The position numbers and the translations under genes are program-made. Source: Setophaga petechia (taxonomy: Eukaryota; Chordata; Aves; Passeriformes; Parulidae). From it: DNA of 64,000 nucleotides. Under the pieces are notes generated by a model. The model ran no database searches and was not told where the DNA came from. It saw only the letters and a program-made list of their open reading frames with translations. Below are positions 33,588 to 45,234 of the stretch, one piece after another (position 1 is the stretch's first letter; each line of letters opens with the position of its first letter). The stretch lies in assembly GCA_024362935.1 (NCBI GenBank), contig JANCRA010000006.1, positions 33,597,924-33,661,923 on the forward strand, written 5' to 3'.

Positions 33588-33600
33588 AAAACTGTTTATT
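33588..33600 (-). terminator. Distal polyadenylation signal, MROH gene 1
   Basis: The minus strand reads CTTAATAAACAG about 200 bp after the stop codon. The duplicate at about 56,273-56,285 keeps it. Confidence 0.55.
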
Positions 33601-33801
33601 AAGGGAAGGCAAAGCAAAGGGGTGAACTGGGAGGCAAAAAAGGGGCTGGGCAGGGCCTGGGGGCTGGAGAGAGGGAGGGAGCTGCCAACAAGGAGGGAGA
33701 TGCCAGGAGCCCCTGGAGCTTCCCACAGGCTCAGCTGTGACCAACAAGAGCTGTGCCTGGAGTTCCAGCTGGAACCCTGTGCTCTGCAGGTGGTCTCATC
33801 T

Positions 33802-36800
33802 TTATTGGCAACTGGGGGTTGCCCAAGGACATGGGTTCTTCTTAACCTGCAGATGAAGTTCAGCAGATCTTGCCTCAAACTTCATCAGCTGGATAACTTG
33901 GTTGCTGAAGAAAGGGCACTCGTACTCCTTCAGGGCTTGAAGGGCTGGAAAAAAGAAGCCCAGAGCCACAGTTAGAGGCCGGATTGCAGGAATCCAGGGA
34001 AATACTCCTGCCAGGCAATCTCAGCCGGCTCCTGCTACGGCCAGAAGGGAGCCGGAGACACGGGCTTGGGCCGGAAGGTGCTGGCCTCGGCTGCCTCTCG
34101 TGTCCCTGAAAGCGCTCCGGGCTCTGTCCCCGCCGCCCCTCGTCCGCACAGGGAGCAGAGCCCTCGGCAGCCCGGGCAGGGATTGTAGCTCCGGAGCCGG
34201 GATTTGCAGCTGCCCCCGGCGGCCCTCGCTAGCACCCCCGCGGCTGCCCCCACTCACCCTGACTGAGGACCTGGAGCTCCTCCTTCTGCCCCACCATGAG
34301 CACTCTGGCCAGCCCTGGTAGGACAGAGCCCGTGGCGGCGCCAGGCGGCACAGCTGCCCGACACGGGCGCTGCCACCCTGCGGCCGCACGCCCTCCTGCC
34401 CGGGCAGGGCTGCTGCCGGCCCTGCCGCACGCTGCCGCCCGAGGGCTCGGCTGCGGGAGGGCGGCGGCAGCGCCGAGGGCGGGCGGGGCTGCAGCGGCCC
34501 GGGCGCGGCTCCCGCTGGAGCCGGGGCAGCGGCCGGGCTGGGGGCAGGGAGGGGCGCCGTGCTCGGGGCTCACCCATCAGCCTGACGGCCGCCTGTCGCA
34601 GGGGCCTCTGTGGGCTCTGCAGGTGCGGCTGGGCCCAGCGCAGGTGCTCGGCCGCTCGGCTCTCGTCCTGCAGCAGCTGCGGGGAGCGCCGGCAGGGAAG
34701 GCTCGGCGCGGGCTCTGCCCCTCGGCCGGGCGCTGCCTGCGCCCAGCAGCGGCCGAGCCGGCCCGCACGGCCCGGGGCAGGGAGCGGCGTGCGGGGCGCA
34801 GGCTGGCGGGCCCGGCTGCGGGGCCGGGCAGGGCCACAGCTGCCAGCCCCCCGCACCGAGCAGCGGGGGCAGGGCTCGGGCTCCTGGGCTGTCCTTACCA
34901 GGCTGTCGGCGAACTTCATCCGCCGCTCCTTCGTCAGCAGTTCCTCGAGGTCCCTCCTCCTCGGGAAGCGTGCCGCACAAAGCAGGGCTTGGCCAGAGGC
35001 CTGGAGAGCGGCAGAGAGCCGCAGGTGGCACCAGAGCCCAGGGCACGGCGCCCGTGTCCCTGCGCCACGGCCAGGGGAGGCTGGAGCCCGCCAGGCGCCA
35101 GGGCAGAAACCGGCCAAGCCCCTTGCCAGGGATGCGGCAGCGTCACACAAAACCTGACCTTGGCCACCTGCAGGTTCTCATCGTGCCAGCGCAAGAGTAG
35201 AGGGAGCAGGCTCTGGTTCACGATTGTCGTGAGAAGTTCTTCCCCCTCTTCCATTACCAGCTCCATCACCTTGCAGAAGAGCTGAATGGAGAGCAGCTGC
35301 ACGTGCTTTTGTCCGGGAAGGAAAGGAAAAGTCCTAAGCACCAACTACTTCAGGCCCATTGGGGCAAAGGCCCAGAACTGCACAGAACACAAAGTTTCCA
35401 GGTAGCCATTGCCCCCTTCTCACCAGCGAGGGCTCTTGGCGGAGCACCATGCGGCCTCTGAGCGCCAGGCGCAGCCTGTCCCTGCACTGGGTCGGCAGGT
35501 GCCTGGATACCACCAGCAGGGCACTGGGACCGTGTTTGCTCAGGTCCAGGCACTCGAGGAGCGGAAAGGCACAGGAGGGCAGTGACGGGGCAACCGGCCA
35601 GCAGGAGCCCAGAGCCTCACAGGGCCGGGCCCAGGCAGCAGCAGCAGCACAGGGCGCAGGCAGCGTGCCAGGCAGCTGCAGCTACGAGAGGCCCGAGAGC
35701 TGGGAGGCAGCTCAGCCAGGCAGCGCTGGACACCCGGCTCACCTCCACAAAGAAGGCCAGGGCAGGCAAATGCCAGCAGGTCTGTTTCCCCATGAGCAGG
35801 CTTAGCAGGTGCAAGGCCATGTAGGGACACAAGGGGCTCAAGCCACGGCGCATCTCCCTGGCAGGGGAAAAAGGCACCAAGGCCCTGAGCCTCCCAGGGT
35901 GGGCAAACCTCTCCCAGGAGTGACTCACAGAGGTCTGATCTTTCCCCAGCGCTCTGCAAGTGCATATGAGCCCCTTGGGAGGCAGCTGCTCCTGGGCATC
36001 CTCCTCTCCCAGCCCTTTGCAGTCTGCTCGGCCCTCCCTCGGTGACAAGGCCCTCTCGCTTACGACCCCGGGGACTGTGTGGGGCACTGCAGGCACAGGG
36101 CACAAATGCTGGCAGTGGTGGCAGGAGTAAGGGATCTCACCTGGCCAGCAGACCCGCTGCATAGTGCTGGGTGTCGGCACAGAGCAGGGTGTCGCAGAGC
36201 TGCTTGTGCTCTGAAGCCAGCAGATTCTTGCCAAAGCCCAGGCAGGAGAGCAGAGCCTTCATGGTCTGCGCTGCAAACCTGCCTGCCAAGCAAAGGCCAG
36301 GTCATTCTGGGAGCGCTGGCCCTGGCCACGAGGGCATGGGAAGGACGGGGTGCCTGGTACCTGTTGGGGTGGCTGGGAAGGCTGTGTTCCTCCAGGCACG
36401 CTCTCCAGAAGCTCCGGGTCTCAACGTCCCCTGGCATCTGCTCTGTGGCGGTGACAATTTGCAAGAACAGAGCCACGAACAGTTGGGGAGAATGAAGCAG
36501 AATGGCATAGTGCCACTCGGACATGGGGGCAATCCTCCACATTGTCAGAGTTGCCTGCAAGAGACAAAGTAGCCCGAGACAGCGCTCAGTGCCAGGGTGT
36601 CCATGAGGCAGGGCCCGAGGGGAGACGCAGGGGGAGCACCCGGCCTGCTGCCCCTGAGCCTGCCCCTAGGCCAGCTTTGAGCCCAGGCAGGGAGCTGCAG
36701 GCTGGGGAGAGCAGGGAGAGCTGCTGGAGAGGCGATCGGGAGGGCAAGCAAAGGCCAGCTCCAGAAACTCACAGCCAGGGCAAGGACGGCCTTGTTGTCC

Positions 36801-38502
36801 CCCCAGGAGAAGCTGCCGTAGGGTGGCTGCTCCTCCATGGCAGAGAGCAGCGCTGGAAGCACCTCCTGGGCGGCCACTCTCGACATGCCCATGGCTCTCC
36901 ACATCAGCACGGTGGCTCTGTGGGAGCAGAGCTGTGTGTCAGCAGCGTGCCGCGTGCAGCTGCGTGGGGCCGGGTGACAGAGCCTCGGTGCCCTGAGGAG
37001 CAGGGAGGGAGCATGGCAGAGGCTCAGGAAACAGAAAGGCCTGAGTTTCCCGCAGCTCTCCATCTGTCTGGCAGAGCCCGCTGGACAGGCTGTACAGGGC
37101 GAGGGGCCCTGTGGGCCGGTGAGCCCCGAGCTCTCGAGGCAGTTGTGCCCCGTACCCGCCACACGTTGGGGCACAGCGCAGAAGGCTCATCACCACTTGA
37201 GCAGGGTGTTCTTCAGTCAGGCTCAGAATCTCCGTTTGCAGCCCGGCATCCACGGTGACACAGGACGCCAGTCTCTGGAAAATGTCCCTGACCGTGGCCA
37301 GCACCTGGAGGAGGCAGCATGGGAAAGACTTGGAGTGCTGTCCAAGGCAGACACTTGGCCAGCTTCCCCCAAGAAGTGCTTGCCTTCCCACACCAGTGTG
37401 ATGGCCTCAAAGGCTGAGGGGGTCCAGCATATGTAGCTTGAGGGGCCACATGATCCTGGGAGACCTTCAGCCCTGGCCCCATGCTGCTTACCTGCTGTGG
37501 AGAAGCAGCACGCTTCTGGAAAACCTCCAGAGTGGGTGCAGGAGTCCCGGTCAGTGTGGGCCTGGCTTGAGTCTCTGGCATGCCCTGAGCCTGGGTGTCA
37601 GTGGTGGCCATGCCCTCAGTCAGGGCCATGTCAGCCTCCGCCCTGCCCTCAGCCGTGTCCTGCTCAGAGGCTGCTGCGAGCTCTGAGGACGCTGAGCTGG
37701 CAGCAGGCTCTGCCCGCAGCTGGCCAGGCCTGGAGTCGGGCTGGGCCGTGCCCTTGGTGTTGGTGCCGCCGGTCTTTGTGCAGCCAAGGTGCAGGAGCCT
37801 CCGCAGTGTCTGCAGCAGAAGGGCGGGAAGAGAGGAACGTTCCATGGCCTGCTCCAAGCGCGGGACTCGGCCGGGCAGTGCCAGCAGGCCCGGCCCAGGT
37901 GGGGACGGCCGCAGGTACCTGCGTTGCTCTGCAGAAGAGGCCAAAGGTGGATTCCTGCTCTTGAGACCAGTCCTTGGCTGCATCAGGCAAAGAGTGAGCG
38001 TAGCCAGAGCTGAGGGGCTGCGGGAGAGACCGGAGAACACAGCCCAGCCCTGCGCTGCCCAGGCAGGGAGAGTCCCGGCATGCTGCACGGGGATGGAGCA
38101 CGGCCACTACGCATGTCTGCCCAACCCCTCTTCTGTCTTGTCCGTGGGCAATTCCCCAGGGGATGGCATGGCATGGCATGGGGCCAAGTTGGGTGCAGGC
38201 TCTAGCCCTGCAGCCCAGCTCTGCCACTCATCCTCCTGCGGTGGATGGAATGGCACCACCTCTTCAGTCTCCAGTGCTGGGGCAGCTCCAGGGCCTTCTT
38301 CCTCCTCCTCCACCCAGTCCAGCTTGGGCACTCGTGGGGGTCTCTGCTCTATGTGAGTGCCTGGAGCTACTTGCAGGAGAGATGGCTTGGGAAAGCTCCG
38401 GGGCACCAAGTCCCACACTCTGCCCTTGAGGGCAGCTGCAGAATAGAAGCCGCAGAAGGCCACGGGTAACCGAGTACTGTGCTCTGGCCTTGAGCTCAGC
38501 TG
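33802..38502 (-). CDS. MROH-like (maestro heat-like repeat) gene 1
   Basis: A spliced minus-strand gene. Exons: 37,919-38,017; 37,492-37,809; 37,156-37,304; 36,773-36,917; 36,361-36,554; 36,141-36,278; 35,743-35,857; 35,424-35,552; 35,159-35,305; 34,899-35,000; 34,574-34,676; 34,258-34,314; 33,802-33,944. All borders are GT-AG, all phases fit, and the frame stays open for about 610 codons to a TAA. An upstream frame at 38,107-38,502, after a TTCCTGCAG acceptor, is a likely earlier exon, but I could not find its donor. Leucine-rich helical exons (QLLSIQLFCKVMELVMEEGE; LLQDESRAAEHLRWA; LALHLLSLLM-type) have the HEAT-repeat pattern of the MROH family, whose molecular role is poorly known. The stop overlaps an AATAAA. 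Gene 2 at 41.3-43.3 kb shares the 102-, 103- and 57-nt exon sizes. Confidence 0.8.
34574..34676 (-). CDS. MROH gene 1, diagnostic 103-nt exon
   Basis: CCCGCAG|CTG to G|GTGAGC, phase 0 in and 1 out. It encodes LLQDESRAAEHLRWAQPHLQ and RPLRQAAVRLMG, the clearest MROH signature. Identical-length exons occur at 42,122-42,224 and 55,199-55,301, which made the family assignment possible. Confidence 0.85.
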
Positions 38503-38519
38503 CAGGAACAACGCCACAG

Positions 38520-39760
38520 AAAAGCCCCGGGTAAGACAGGAACGAGTGCGCTGTGCGGGGGCTCCTCACGGCACCGCTCTGTCCCATTATGCCCCGTTGC
38601 ATGTTCCCAGCACCTGGGCAAGCTTCTATTTCCCACGTATCAAAAAGGGGCCTTGGACACCGGGTTCCGTTCCATGGCACGCTGACTGTGCTGCAGCGTG
38701 TCACCCACAGCCATTGCACACACTGTCTCCTGCCCTGGGGCCGCCCCCAGCCCAGCCAAAGTGGCCCAGGCAGGAAGGAATGCCTGGCCCCAGGTGTCTG
38801 AGACAGCCCGCAAAAGACCTTTAGGAAGGGCTCAGACCATCAGCAAACACCGCCCGGCTCTGTGGGCTCAGTCCTATCCCCATATCTTTCCCTGACAGCA
38901 TTTGAATTTCTAAATGAGAATCATTTGAAGGGAGGGGGTTTACATTTTCCATTTCAGAGAAGCCTTCTTCCTTCCTGAGCAGACACCTCTCTCTTCAAAC
39001 CAAGACACTTGTTTATCATCTTGCAGATGCGCAGTTGCTGGGCAGCCCCGTTCTACACCAGGGACCTGGAGAACCATTCCCAGCAACTGGGAAAATCCTG
39101 CGGGGTCCATCCACCCATAGAAGAGGTCTCCAAATTTGCCGGAAAGTGGGTCCAGCTTTTATAGGCCAAAAAGAGCAAGTCCAAGTGACTCGATGATATT
39201 TTTAGCCCAGATAGCCCTGCAGCTGAAGGCACACTTCACAATCAGCAGGGGACACAGCTAGACCAAAGCCCAGATCTCTTCCAGGAGCCTTTCTCCTCAA
39301 ACATCCTTCAAACGAGCCTCCATTCAAGTCAGCTGGGAAAGTTTCTTCCAATGATACATGCTGGCACATAACTAGACAGGGTTATGTGAAAGATTCTAAA
39401 GCAGCAGCTCTGGAGTCAAAGAGCCAGCACTAAGAGTCCTTGTCATCTCTTTGTAGCTAAATCCCACTTTGAGGGAGTTGAAGGAGTTTGGAACGAGCTA
39501 GAGAGCGGAGCTCTGAGTTTTTAGATGATGCCATTGCTTTTTCTTCTCTTCTACATAGACAGGAAGGGTGAGTTTGGCTCACATCTCCACCGCATGGCTC
39601 ACAGGGCCGCAAAACTTGTAGTTACAAGAGCTTTGAAGGATTTCTTGGCCAAGAAGACACGGGCAAGAAGGACATTTCTGTTTTGGAGCCAATCCTTCAA
39701 TATTTCATCTTACAGACTCATGCTCTCGGGGTCTCTAGCTGGTCAGAGTGACCCCAAGAT
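38520..39760. other. Intergenic, no recognised gene
   Basis: No supported exon. An 80-codon plus-strand frame at 39,525-39,767 has no recognisable domain and abuts an LTR-like segment. Confidence 0.5.
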
Positions 39761-39769
39761 AAGTTAGAA

Positions 39770-40420
39770 AGTCTCTTTTCCCAGCCCGGTGGTGGAAGAA
39801 GGAGTCAGAGCTCTTTGTTTCTCGGTCTCAAGGTTGGTTATTGTATCTTATCTATAAATATCTTTCTCCTGTCCTGCCGAGGTCCGCTCAGCAAGACAGT
39901 CTAAGGCGCTCTGCCTCCCCCGGGGCGCTGTTATCTTTTTATACTAAAAACAACGACGTGTACAATATTTACAATTGCCTTCCAATACCTATCGTCTACG
40001 TTAGACAATGAGCTTCTACTCTAAACCAATCTAACAGTGCCAACATCACAGCAGAAGATGGAGGCCAAGAAGAAGAAGGAGAAAAGCTGGACATGTCCAT
40101 ATTCCTCCATCTTGCCCCCTGAAGCCCCATTCTGAAAACCCCAAAAATCTATTTTCCCACTCTGTGATAAATTCACTATCATTCTACTTAAACTTTTGTG
40201 GCTTGTCATTCTTCATACAAGGTTGGTCATTGTTTTTTCCAAGGGCTATATCAAAGGCACAGGAGTCTTGGGATCTGTGCCAAGGCCTCTGAGCCTTCTG
40301 ACAAGGTCTCGAGTCCTGCAGGGCAGCCAGAGGAATTTCCTGCATTCCCACATCATGCTACAGTGTAAGCTTCCTTAGCCAATCATGTTATGACACACAA
40401 ACCTTCAGCACTGCATCCTC
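39770..40420 (-). mobile_element. Probable solo LTR
   Basis: The reverse complement carries a TATA-like GTATAAAAAG near 39,938-39,947. A CGCCCCGGGGGAGG stretch follows, then CAATAACCAACC near 39,835, the order expected of an LTR U3-R-U5 on the minus strand. No internal retroviral sequence flanks it. Ends are approximate and no target duplication was found. Confidence 0.45.
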
Positions 40421-40429
40421 AACTTCTTG

Positions 40430-41310
40430 TTTACCATTGGAACTACTTTTTTTTCTAGATCTTGAACTCTAAAACTCTAAACTTTCCTCCCCTGCAACTT
40501 TCCTCCCCGTGTCTCTGCTATCAACTCGAAATCCGCATTCTCGCTTCTAGCACCTAAGTTTGGAAGCCCTTTCCAAGGTCTCAGATCAAATCCTGTGTTT
40601 AATTCTAAGCTTTGCGGACAAGACCAAAGGTCTGAGATTTCCCTGCATTTGGGTTTCCAACACCACTGATGCTGTTAGTTCCAGCATGCCCAGGATCCCT
40701 CTTGCAAGTCAACTCTGGCAGGAACAAGGCGGCTGCCAGGGGGCTGCTTGTGGCCTCTGAGAGGCCATTGCTCAGGGCTTGCCAGTGCCCCAGCCCCTCA
40801 GGCTCTGCCCCAGCCTGGCCAGGCTGCCTGGCAGCAGCAGCGCCGCAGCCCCACAGCAGCTGCAGAGCAGCCCCATGCAGAGGCACCTGGGAGCCCTCGG
40901 CAAGGCAGCCAGCAGCACACGGGCAGGAGGACATGGATGGCGCTTCCTGCCTGGCACAGGGCTTGTGGCCATCTCCAGGCAACGCTCTGGCAGGGACCCC
41001 GCAGCTCCGGCCCCTGCCCAGCCGCTCTGTGGGCAGCACAAAGGCTTCAGCAGAAGCACCAAAGGCCAAAGGGCTTTTGGCCACTTCCCCTTGCCCACTG
41101 CACACCTGGGCACCTGGCTGAGCACAAGCACCCTTTTCCCCCTCCTCCCCTATTCCCTGTGGACCCTGGGCAGCAAAGAAAATCTCCTGGGAGTGTGTAT
41201 ATTATAACACGGTCTATATTTACAAAGGGTGAGAAATAGAATGGAAGAAAAGAAAAATCTGAAAGAAAAGTAAACATCCCCACTGGCTCAGGCTGCGCCA
41301 GCAAAGAGAC
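40430..41310. other. GC-rich intergenic block downstream of MROH gene 2
   Basis: Overlapping frames of 119-166 codons on both strands between 40,600 and 41,240 have no domain or splice support. Confidence 0.5.
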
Positions 41311-41319
41311 CCTCCCGCA

Positions 41320-43317
41320 TCATCTCTCTACAGAGCTCAGGCAGTGCAACCAGCCGAGCCGCAACAGACGAGGCCGAGTGATCCATGCCCTGTGCAGCTG
41401 ATCGTGCAGCCTCTGGAAGATGGAATATCGCCCTCGCTGTGTTGCTCGGAGGACATGCAGTGTTTCATGTTCCAGCTCTGACACGGCACTGCTCATGTCC
41501 TCCGTCAGGCGTTCCAGGGCTGCAAGAGAGAGGAATAGAGCCAAGGTCAGATGCCGGATCTGTGGGGAGCCAAGGAGAGCCCCCTGACAGGGCCATCCCA
41601 GCCGGCTCTTGCCATGGCCAGGAGGGAGCAGGGAGCAAGGGGATCAGCCCGAAGCTGCTGGCCACCAATGGCCCAGGTGGCCCTGAAATCTCAGGGTGCT
41701 CTGACCCCCGGAGCAGAGCCCTCCGCAGCCGGGGCAGGGCTTGCAGCTCTCCCAGTGCCAGCCCGCGCTGTCAGCCCGCTGCCCTCGCTCACCAGTGCAG
41801 ATCAGCTGCAGCTCTCGTTGCTGCCCCCTCAGGCGCCGCCTGGCCATGCCTGTGAACACAGAGCCTGTCACGGCCCCAGCGGCACAGCTCCCTGCCAGCG
41901 GCGCTGTGGCCACACAGGCTGCTGGCCCGGCAGGGCTCAGCCCGGCCCTTGGCGCACGCTGCCGGCCCAGGGCACGGCTGCCAGAGGGCGGCAGCAGCAA
42001 TGCCCAGGCCAGGCGGGGCTCCACGGCGCCGGGCCCGGCTTGCGCTGCCGGGGCAGCAGGCGGGGCTGGGGCCGAGCTGCGGCGGGCTGGGAAGGGGAGG
42101 GAACCCGGGCTTGTGGCTCACCCATGAACCTGATGGCCGCCTCTCGCAGGGGCTCCTGTGGGCTCTGCAGGTAGCGCAGGGCCCGGCGCAGGTGCTCGGC
42201 CGCTCGGCTGCTTTCCTCTGCCAGCTGCAGAGAGCGGCAGGAGGGAAGGGTTGGCGTGCGCTCAGCCCCTGGGCCGGGCGCTGCCTGCCCCCAGCCCCGG
42301 TCTCCCCTGCCCGCACAGCCCTGAGGCGCGGCCAGCAGCCGCCGACCGAGGGCTCCCGAGGGCAGGGGGCAGAGGGCCGGCTGCTGCCCAGGGAGCCGCG
42401 GTGCCGGCCCCCAGCCCCGCTGGGCCGGGGCTCCATGGGCACCCCGCTCGCGCCCATGGGAGCCTGGAGAAGAGCCCGCGCCGCCTCTGACTGCAGCAGC
42501 AGCGGGCAGGGGCACAGCTGCCAGCCCCGCACACTGAGCACCGCCCTCAGGGGCCTGCTCCAGGCTGAGGCTGGGGGTTCTCGGCTGCTCTTACCAGGCC
42601 CTCGCCAATCCTCCATGTCTGATCCAGGTGTAGCATTTGTTCTAGATCCCTCCTCTTTAGGAATCTGGCTGCAGAATGCAGCGTTTCTCGGGAGGCCTGG
42701 AGAGCAGCAGAGAGGCACAGATGGCCCCACAGGCCAGGGCACAGGAGCATCCCAGTGCCGCAGCCTGGAGGAGGCTGCAGCATGCAAGGTGCCAGGGCAG
42801 GAGGCAGCCAAGCCCCCTCCCAGGGGGCAGCAGCCGGCCACAAGTCCTCACCTCAGCAAGAATCTGATTCTCATCATGGCAGTGGAAGTAGAGTGGGACC
42901 AGGCTCTGGTGCACGTGGGGCTTCAGGGCCTTTCTTCCATCTTTGGTTAGTAAGTCCAGCATCTCTTGAAAGACACACATGCAGCTCAGCTGCACCTGGA
43001 TATCATCCTGTATGAAAGGAAGGGCAAAAGACCTCAGCATCAGCTGCTTCAGACCCCTCAGGGCACAGGCCTGCATCTCCACAGGGCACCAAGTGTCCGG
43101 GCAGCAGCCAGTGGCCGTGGCTGTGGGCACAGAGCCTTACATGGTCAAAGAGTTGCAGGAGCGCCTCAGCCAGCGGCAGGGCGATGGGGGTGCCTATTGG
43201 GGCACCATTATCCAGGAGCAAGTATCTGAGTAGAAGAATGGTCATCCTGATCATGTCGCTATCGTTTTCTTGCAGGAGCTCCACAAGACTTTCACTCAGG
43301 CTCCACATTTTTTCAGC
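41320..43317 (-). CDS. MROH-like gene 2, six 3' exons
   Basis: Exons 43,141-43,317; 42,852-43,007; 42,595-42,696; 42,122-42,224; 41,793-41,849; 41,320-41,519 (TGA stop). All have GT-AG borders, all phases fit, and the frame is open for about 264 codons. Helical HEAT-like stretches include MWSLSESLVELLQENDSDM and QLSCMCVFQEMLDLL. LAEESSRAAEHLRRALRYLQ parallels the gene 1 signature. The 102-, 103- and 57-nt exons match gene 1 in size and order, so the two are paralogues. Further upstream exons are cut off by the provirus at 43,527-49,364, whose near end is about 210 bp from the first exon seen. Whether the gene is still transcribed from its own promoter is unknown. Confidence 0.75.
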
Positions 43318-43526
43318 CTGTGCGGAACACAAGGTTGTGAAAGGCCACCCTGCTGCCGCAGGGCCCAGAGGCCAAAGGCCTGTCCCCAAGCACTGGGGCA
43401 GCTGAAGCGGGAGGCAGGAGAGCTGGAAGCAGCTGCCCCAGCGCCCCAAGCCCAGGCAAGGCCAAGCAACTGCGTTGCCCAGCCCCACGCTGCCTGCACG
43501 GCTTCAGCCACTGCCCCCTCCTCACC

Positions 43527-43820
43527 TGTCGCTATCAGACACAAAGGAAGACGAGCACACACCTCTTTCAAGGTGAAGGAAAAAAGGGAAGTTTTATTTT
43601 CTGACTCCTATATTTATAGTTTTACAAAGGTGACAGAGGATTGGAGGGTGACAGTGACACCTCGCCAATGACACTGGCTACAACAACAGTCCATCAATTC
43701 TCTCCTCCTCCATCAAAGGAATGTGAACCACAAGTTATTTACAAGAAAGTGTGTGATAAAGTTCCTTAGAAGAATGTCAACATCAGAAGGCCTTGAGAAT
43801 CTTAAAAAACCAGGGCGACA
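43527..43820 (-). mobile_element. 3' LTR of the betaretrovirus-like provirus
   Basis: 294 bp. In sense orientation it opens TGTCGCCCTGG and ends AGCGACA. It contains AAATATAGGAG and TAAAACTTCCC stretches. Its partner at 49,073-49,364 differs at roughly one site in seven by eye. Confidence 0.85.
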
Positions 43821-43850
43821 TCTCACCCTTTTCTGTTTAAAAAAAAGAAA
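43821..43850 (-). other. Polypurine tract region of the provirus
   Basis: In sense orientation AACAGAAAAGGGTGAGA directly precedes the TG of the 3' LTR. Confidence 0.55.
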
Positions 43851-43896
43851 AAAGGAAAAGAAAATGAACAATGCAAAAAGGAAGCATGAACGATGT

Positions 43897-45156
43897 TCAG
43901 TGTCCATTTGTAGAGGAATCATCTGAGTGATCACTCTCATCATCTGCATCCGAGTCATCATTCAATGATTCATCCGCCTGATGCCTTTCAGGTTGGTCAC
44001 GGTTTCCATCCTGCTCGTCGGCTGGATTCTGCCTCTGCGGTCGCAGGTCAGGGCGAACACATTTTGAAGGTACCCAGCGTACCCCAGTATCTGTGGATAC
44101 ACAAGCATACCCGCGCCCCAAAGGGCTAAGGTCATAGGGACCTTCCCACTGTTTGGTGACTAAATTCCGCACCTGAACCTTTGCCCGAGGCTGATGTGCC
44201 TCGTCCGCAGCCTGCAACGAGAGATGGTGATTCAAAATGACAGGGTTATCTGAGTTCTGTGGCACAGTGAGATGATTAATTGTGCACAAAGCTTTGGCCA
44301 ACCGACTTTGCGGGGTTTCACCCTGCATTCCCCGTTTTTGTTTTTGAAGAACCCGCTTCAGAGTACCATGAGTGCGTTCCACAATAGCCTGACCAGTCGG
44401 AGAATGAGGGATACAAAACTTGTGTGAGACACCCCACAACTGCAGGAACTGCCGCACGTTTTGCGATGCGTAAGCAGGACCATTGTCGGATTTCACAGCA
44501 GAAGGTGTGCCCAGAACGGCAAAGGCCTGCCTCCAGTGGGCGAGGACATCACAGGCCTTGTCCCCAGTGTGAGCCGAAGCCCACATTGCAGAGGAGAACG
44601 TGTCCACCGTGACATGCACATACTTAAACCGGCCAAACTCGGCAATCTGGGTGACATCAGTCTGCCAAAGCTCCAAGGCCCTAAGGCCTCTGGGGTTTAC
44701 CTCTGCTGGCAAAGGCGGAGCAAGTGCATGGCAGTCATCACACGACTCAACAATGTCACGAGCCTCAGTTGGCGTCAGCTGAAACTGCTTCTGCAGGGTA
44801 TGTGCGTTTTGGCAGGAAAACCCATGCAATGCCTCGGCCTGCGCGAGTGTATCAGGCTGAGGCGCCACCCATGCTGGGTTAGCCAACTTGTCAGCCCTCG
44901 CGTTACCTTCCACAATAAAGCCTGGCAAATCAGTGTGACTCCTCACATGCAGAACATAAAAAGGATGAACCCGGGCCTGAATAGCACACCACAAGGTCTT
45001 CAGTAAATGGAACAAGGCAGGATTACTGACCTCCTTCAAAACCGAATGACCCAACCGTTGTGCGATATCAGCCACGTAGGCGGAATCCGTGACCAAGTTG
45101 AAAGGTTCCTGGGAAAATTTCTCAAATGCCATGACAGCAGCCCTCAATTCAACCAA
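43897..45156 (-). pseudogene. pol: Provirus pol: RNase H end and integrase
   Basis: A continuous 419-codon frame. It starts within RNase H (VTDSAYV acidic site; GNARADKLANPAW). The integrase follows: an N-terminal zinc-type HHCC region ending in CDDC, then the catalytic core with TDVTQ, SDNGPAY and a Glu in GQAIVERTHGTL, giving the DDE triad. A C-terminal basic/tryptophan segment (WEGPYDL; VRWVPSKCVRP) precedes an acidic tail of about 50 residues rich in Asp/Ser. The catalytic residues appear conserved, but upstream frame breaks make the polyprotein non-functional as it stands. Confidence 0.85.
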
Positions 45157-45234
45157 TTGGGCTGACCCATCCTCATGGCCTTCCAGAACCTGCCACTCAG
45201 ATCCATCCCGCCAGGTAACAATGGCCTTTCCTGT

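Larger units (their letters stand above)
30800..34845 (-). repeat. Segmental duplication copy B (inverted)
   Basis: The reverse complement matches 55,035 to about 59,085 (copy C) throughout, and its first 2 kb matches 866-2,935 (copy A). It runs from the MROH 3' exons through an intergenic stretch and the gag relic. The breakpoints fall near 30,800 (within GCGCCTGAGGTGAG) and near 34,845, in an MROH intron. Confidence 0.93.

Noticed and set aside
34296..35285. Plus-strand frame of 329 codons
   Set aside because: It is the antisense shadow of four MROH gene 1 exons in very GC-rich DNA, where stops are rare on both strands.
37213..38088. Single 291-codon minus-strand frame in MROH gene 1
   Set aside because: It runs through a GT-AG intron and continues past the donor at 37,491. 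It coincides in frame with exon 37,492-37,809 only, so I kept the spliced model; an alternative start in this frame remains possible.
39525..39767. 80-codon plus-strand frame as a small gene
   Set aside because: No recognisable domain or splice context, and it abuts an LTR-like segment.
41789..42950. Frames of 350 (minus) and 333 (plus) codons over MROH gene 2
   Set aside because: The minus frame reads through introns and crosses exon frames; the plus frame is antisense. The spliced exon chain with matching phases is the better model.
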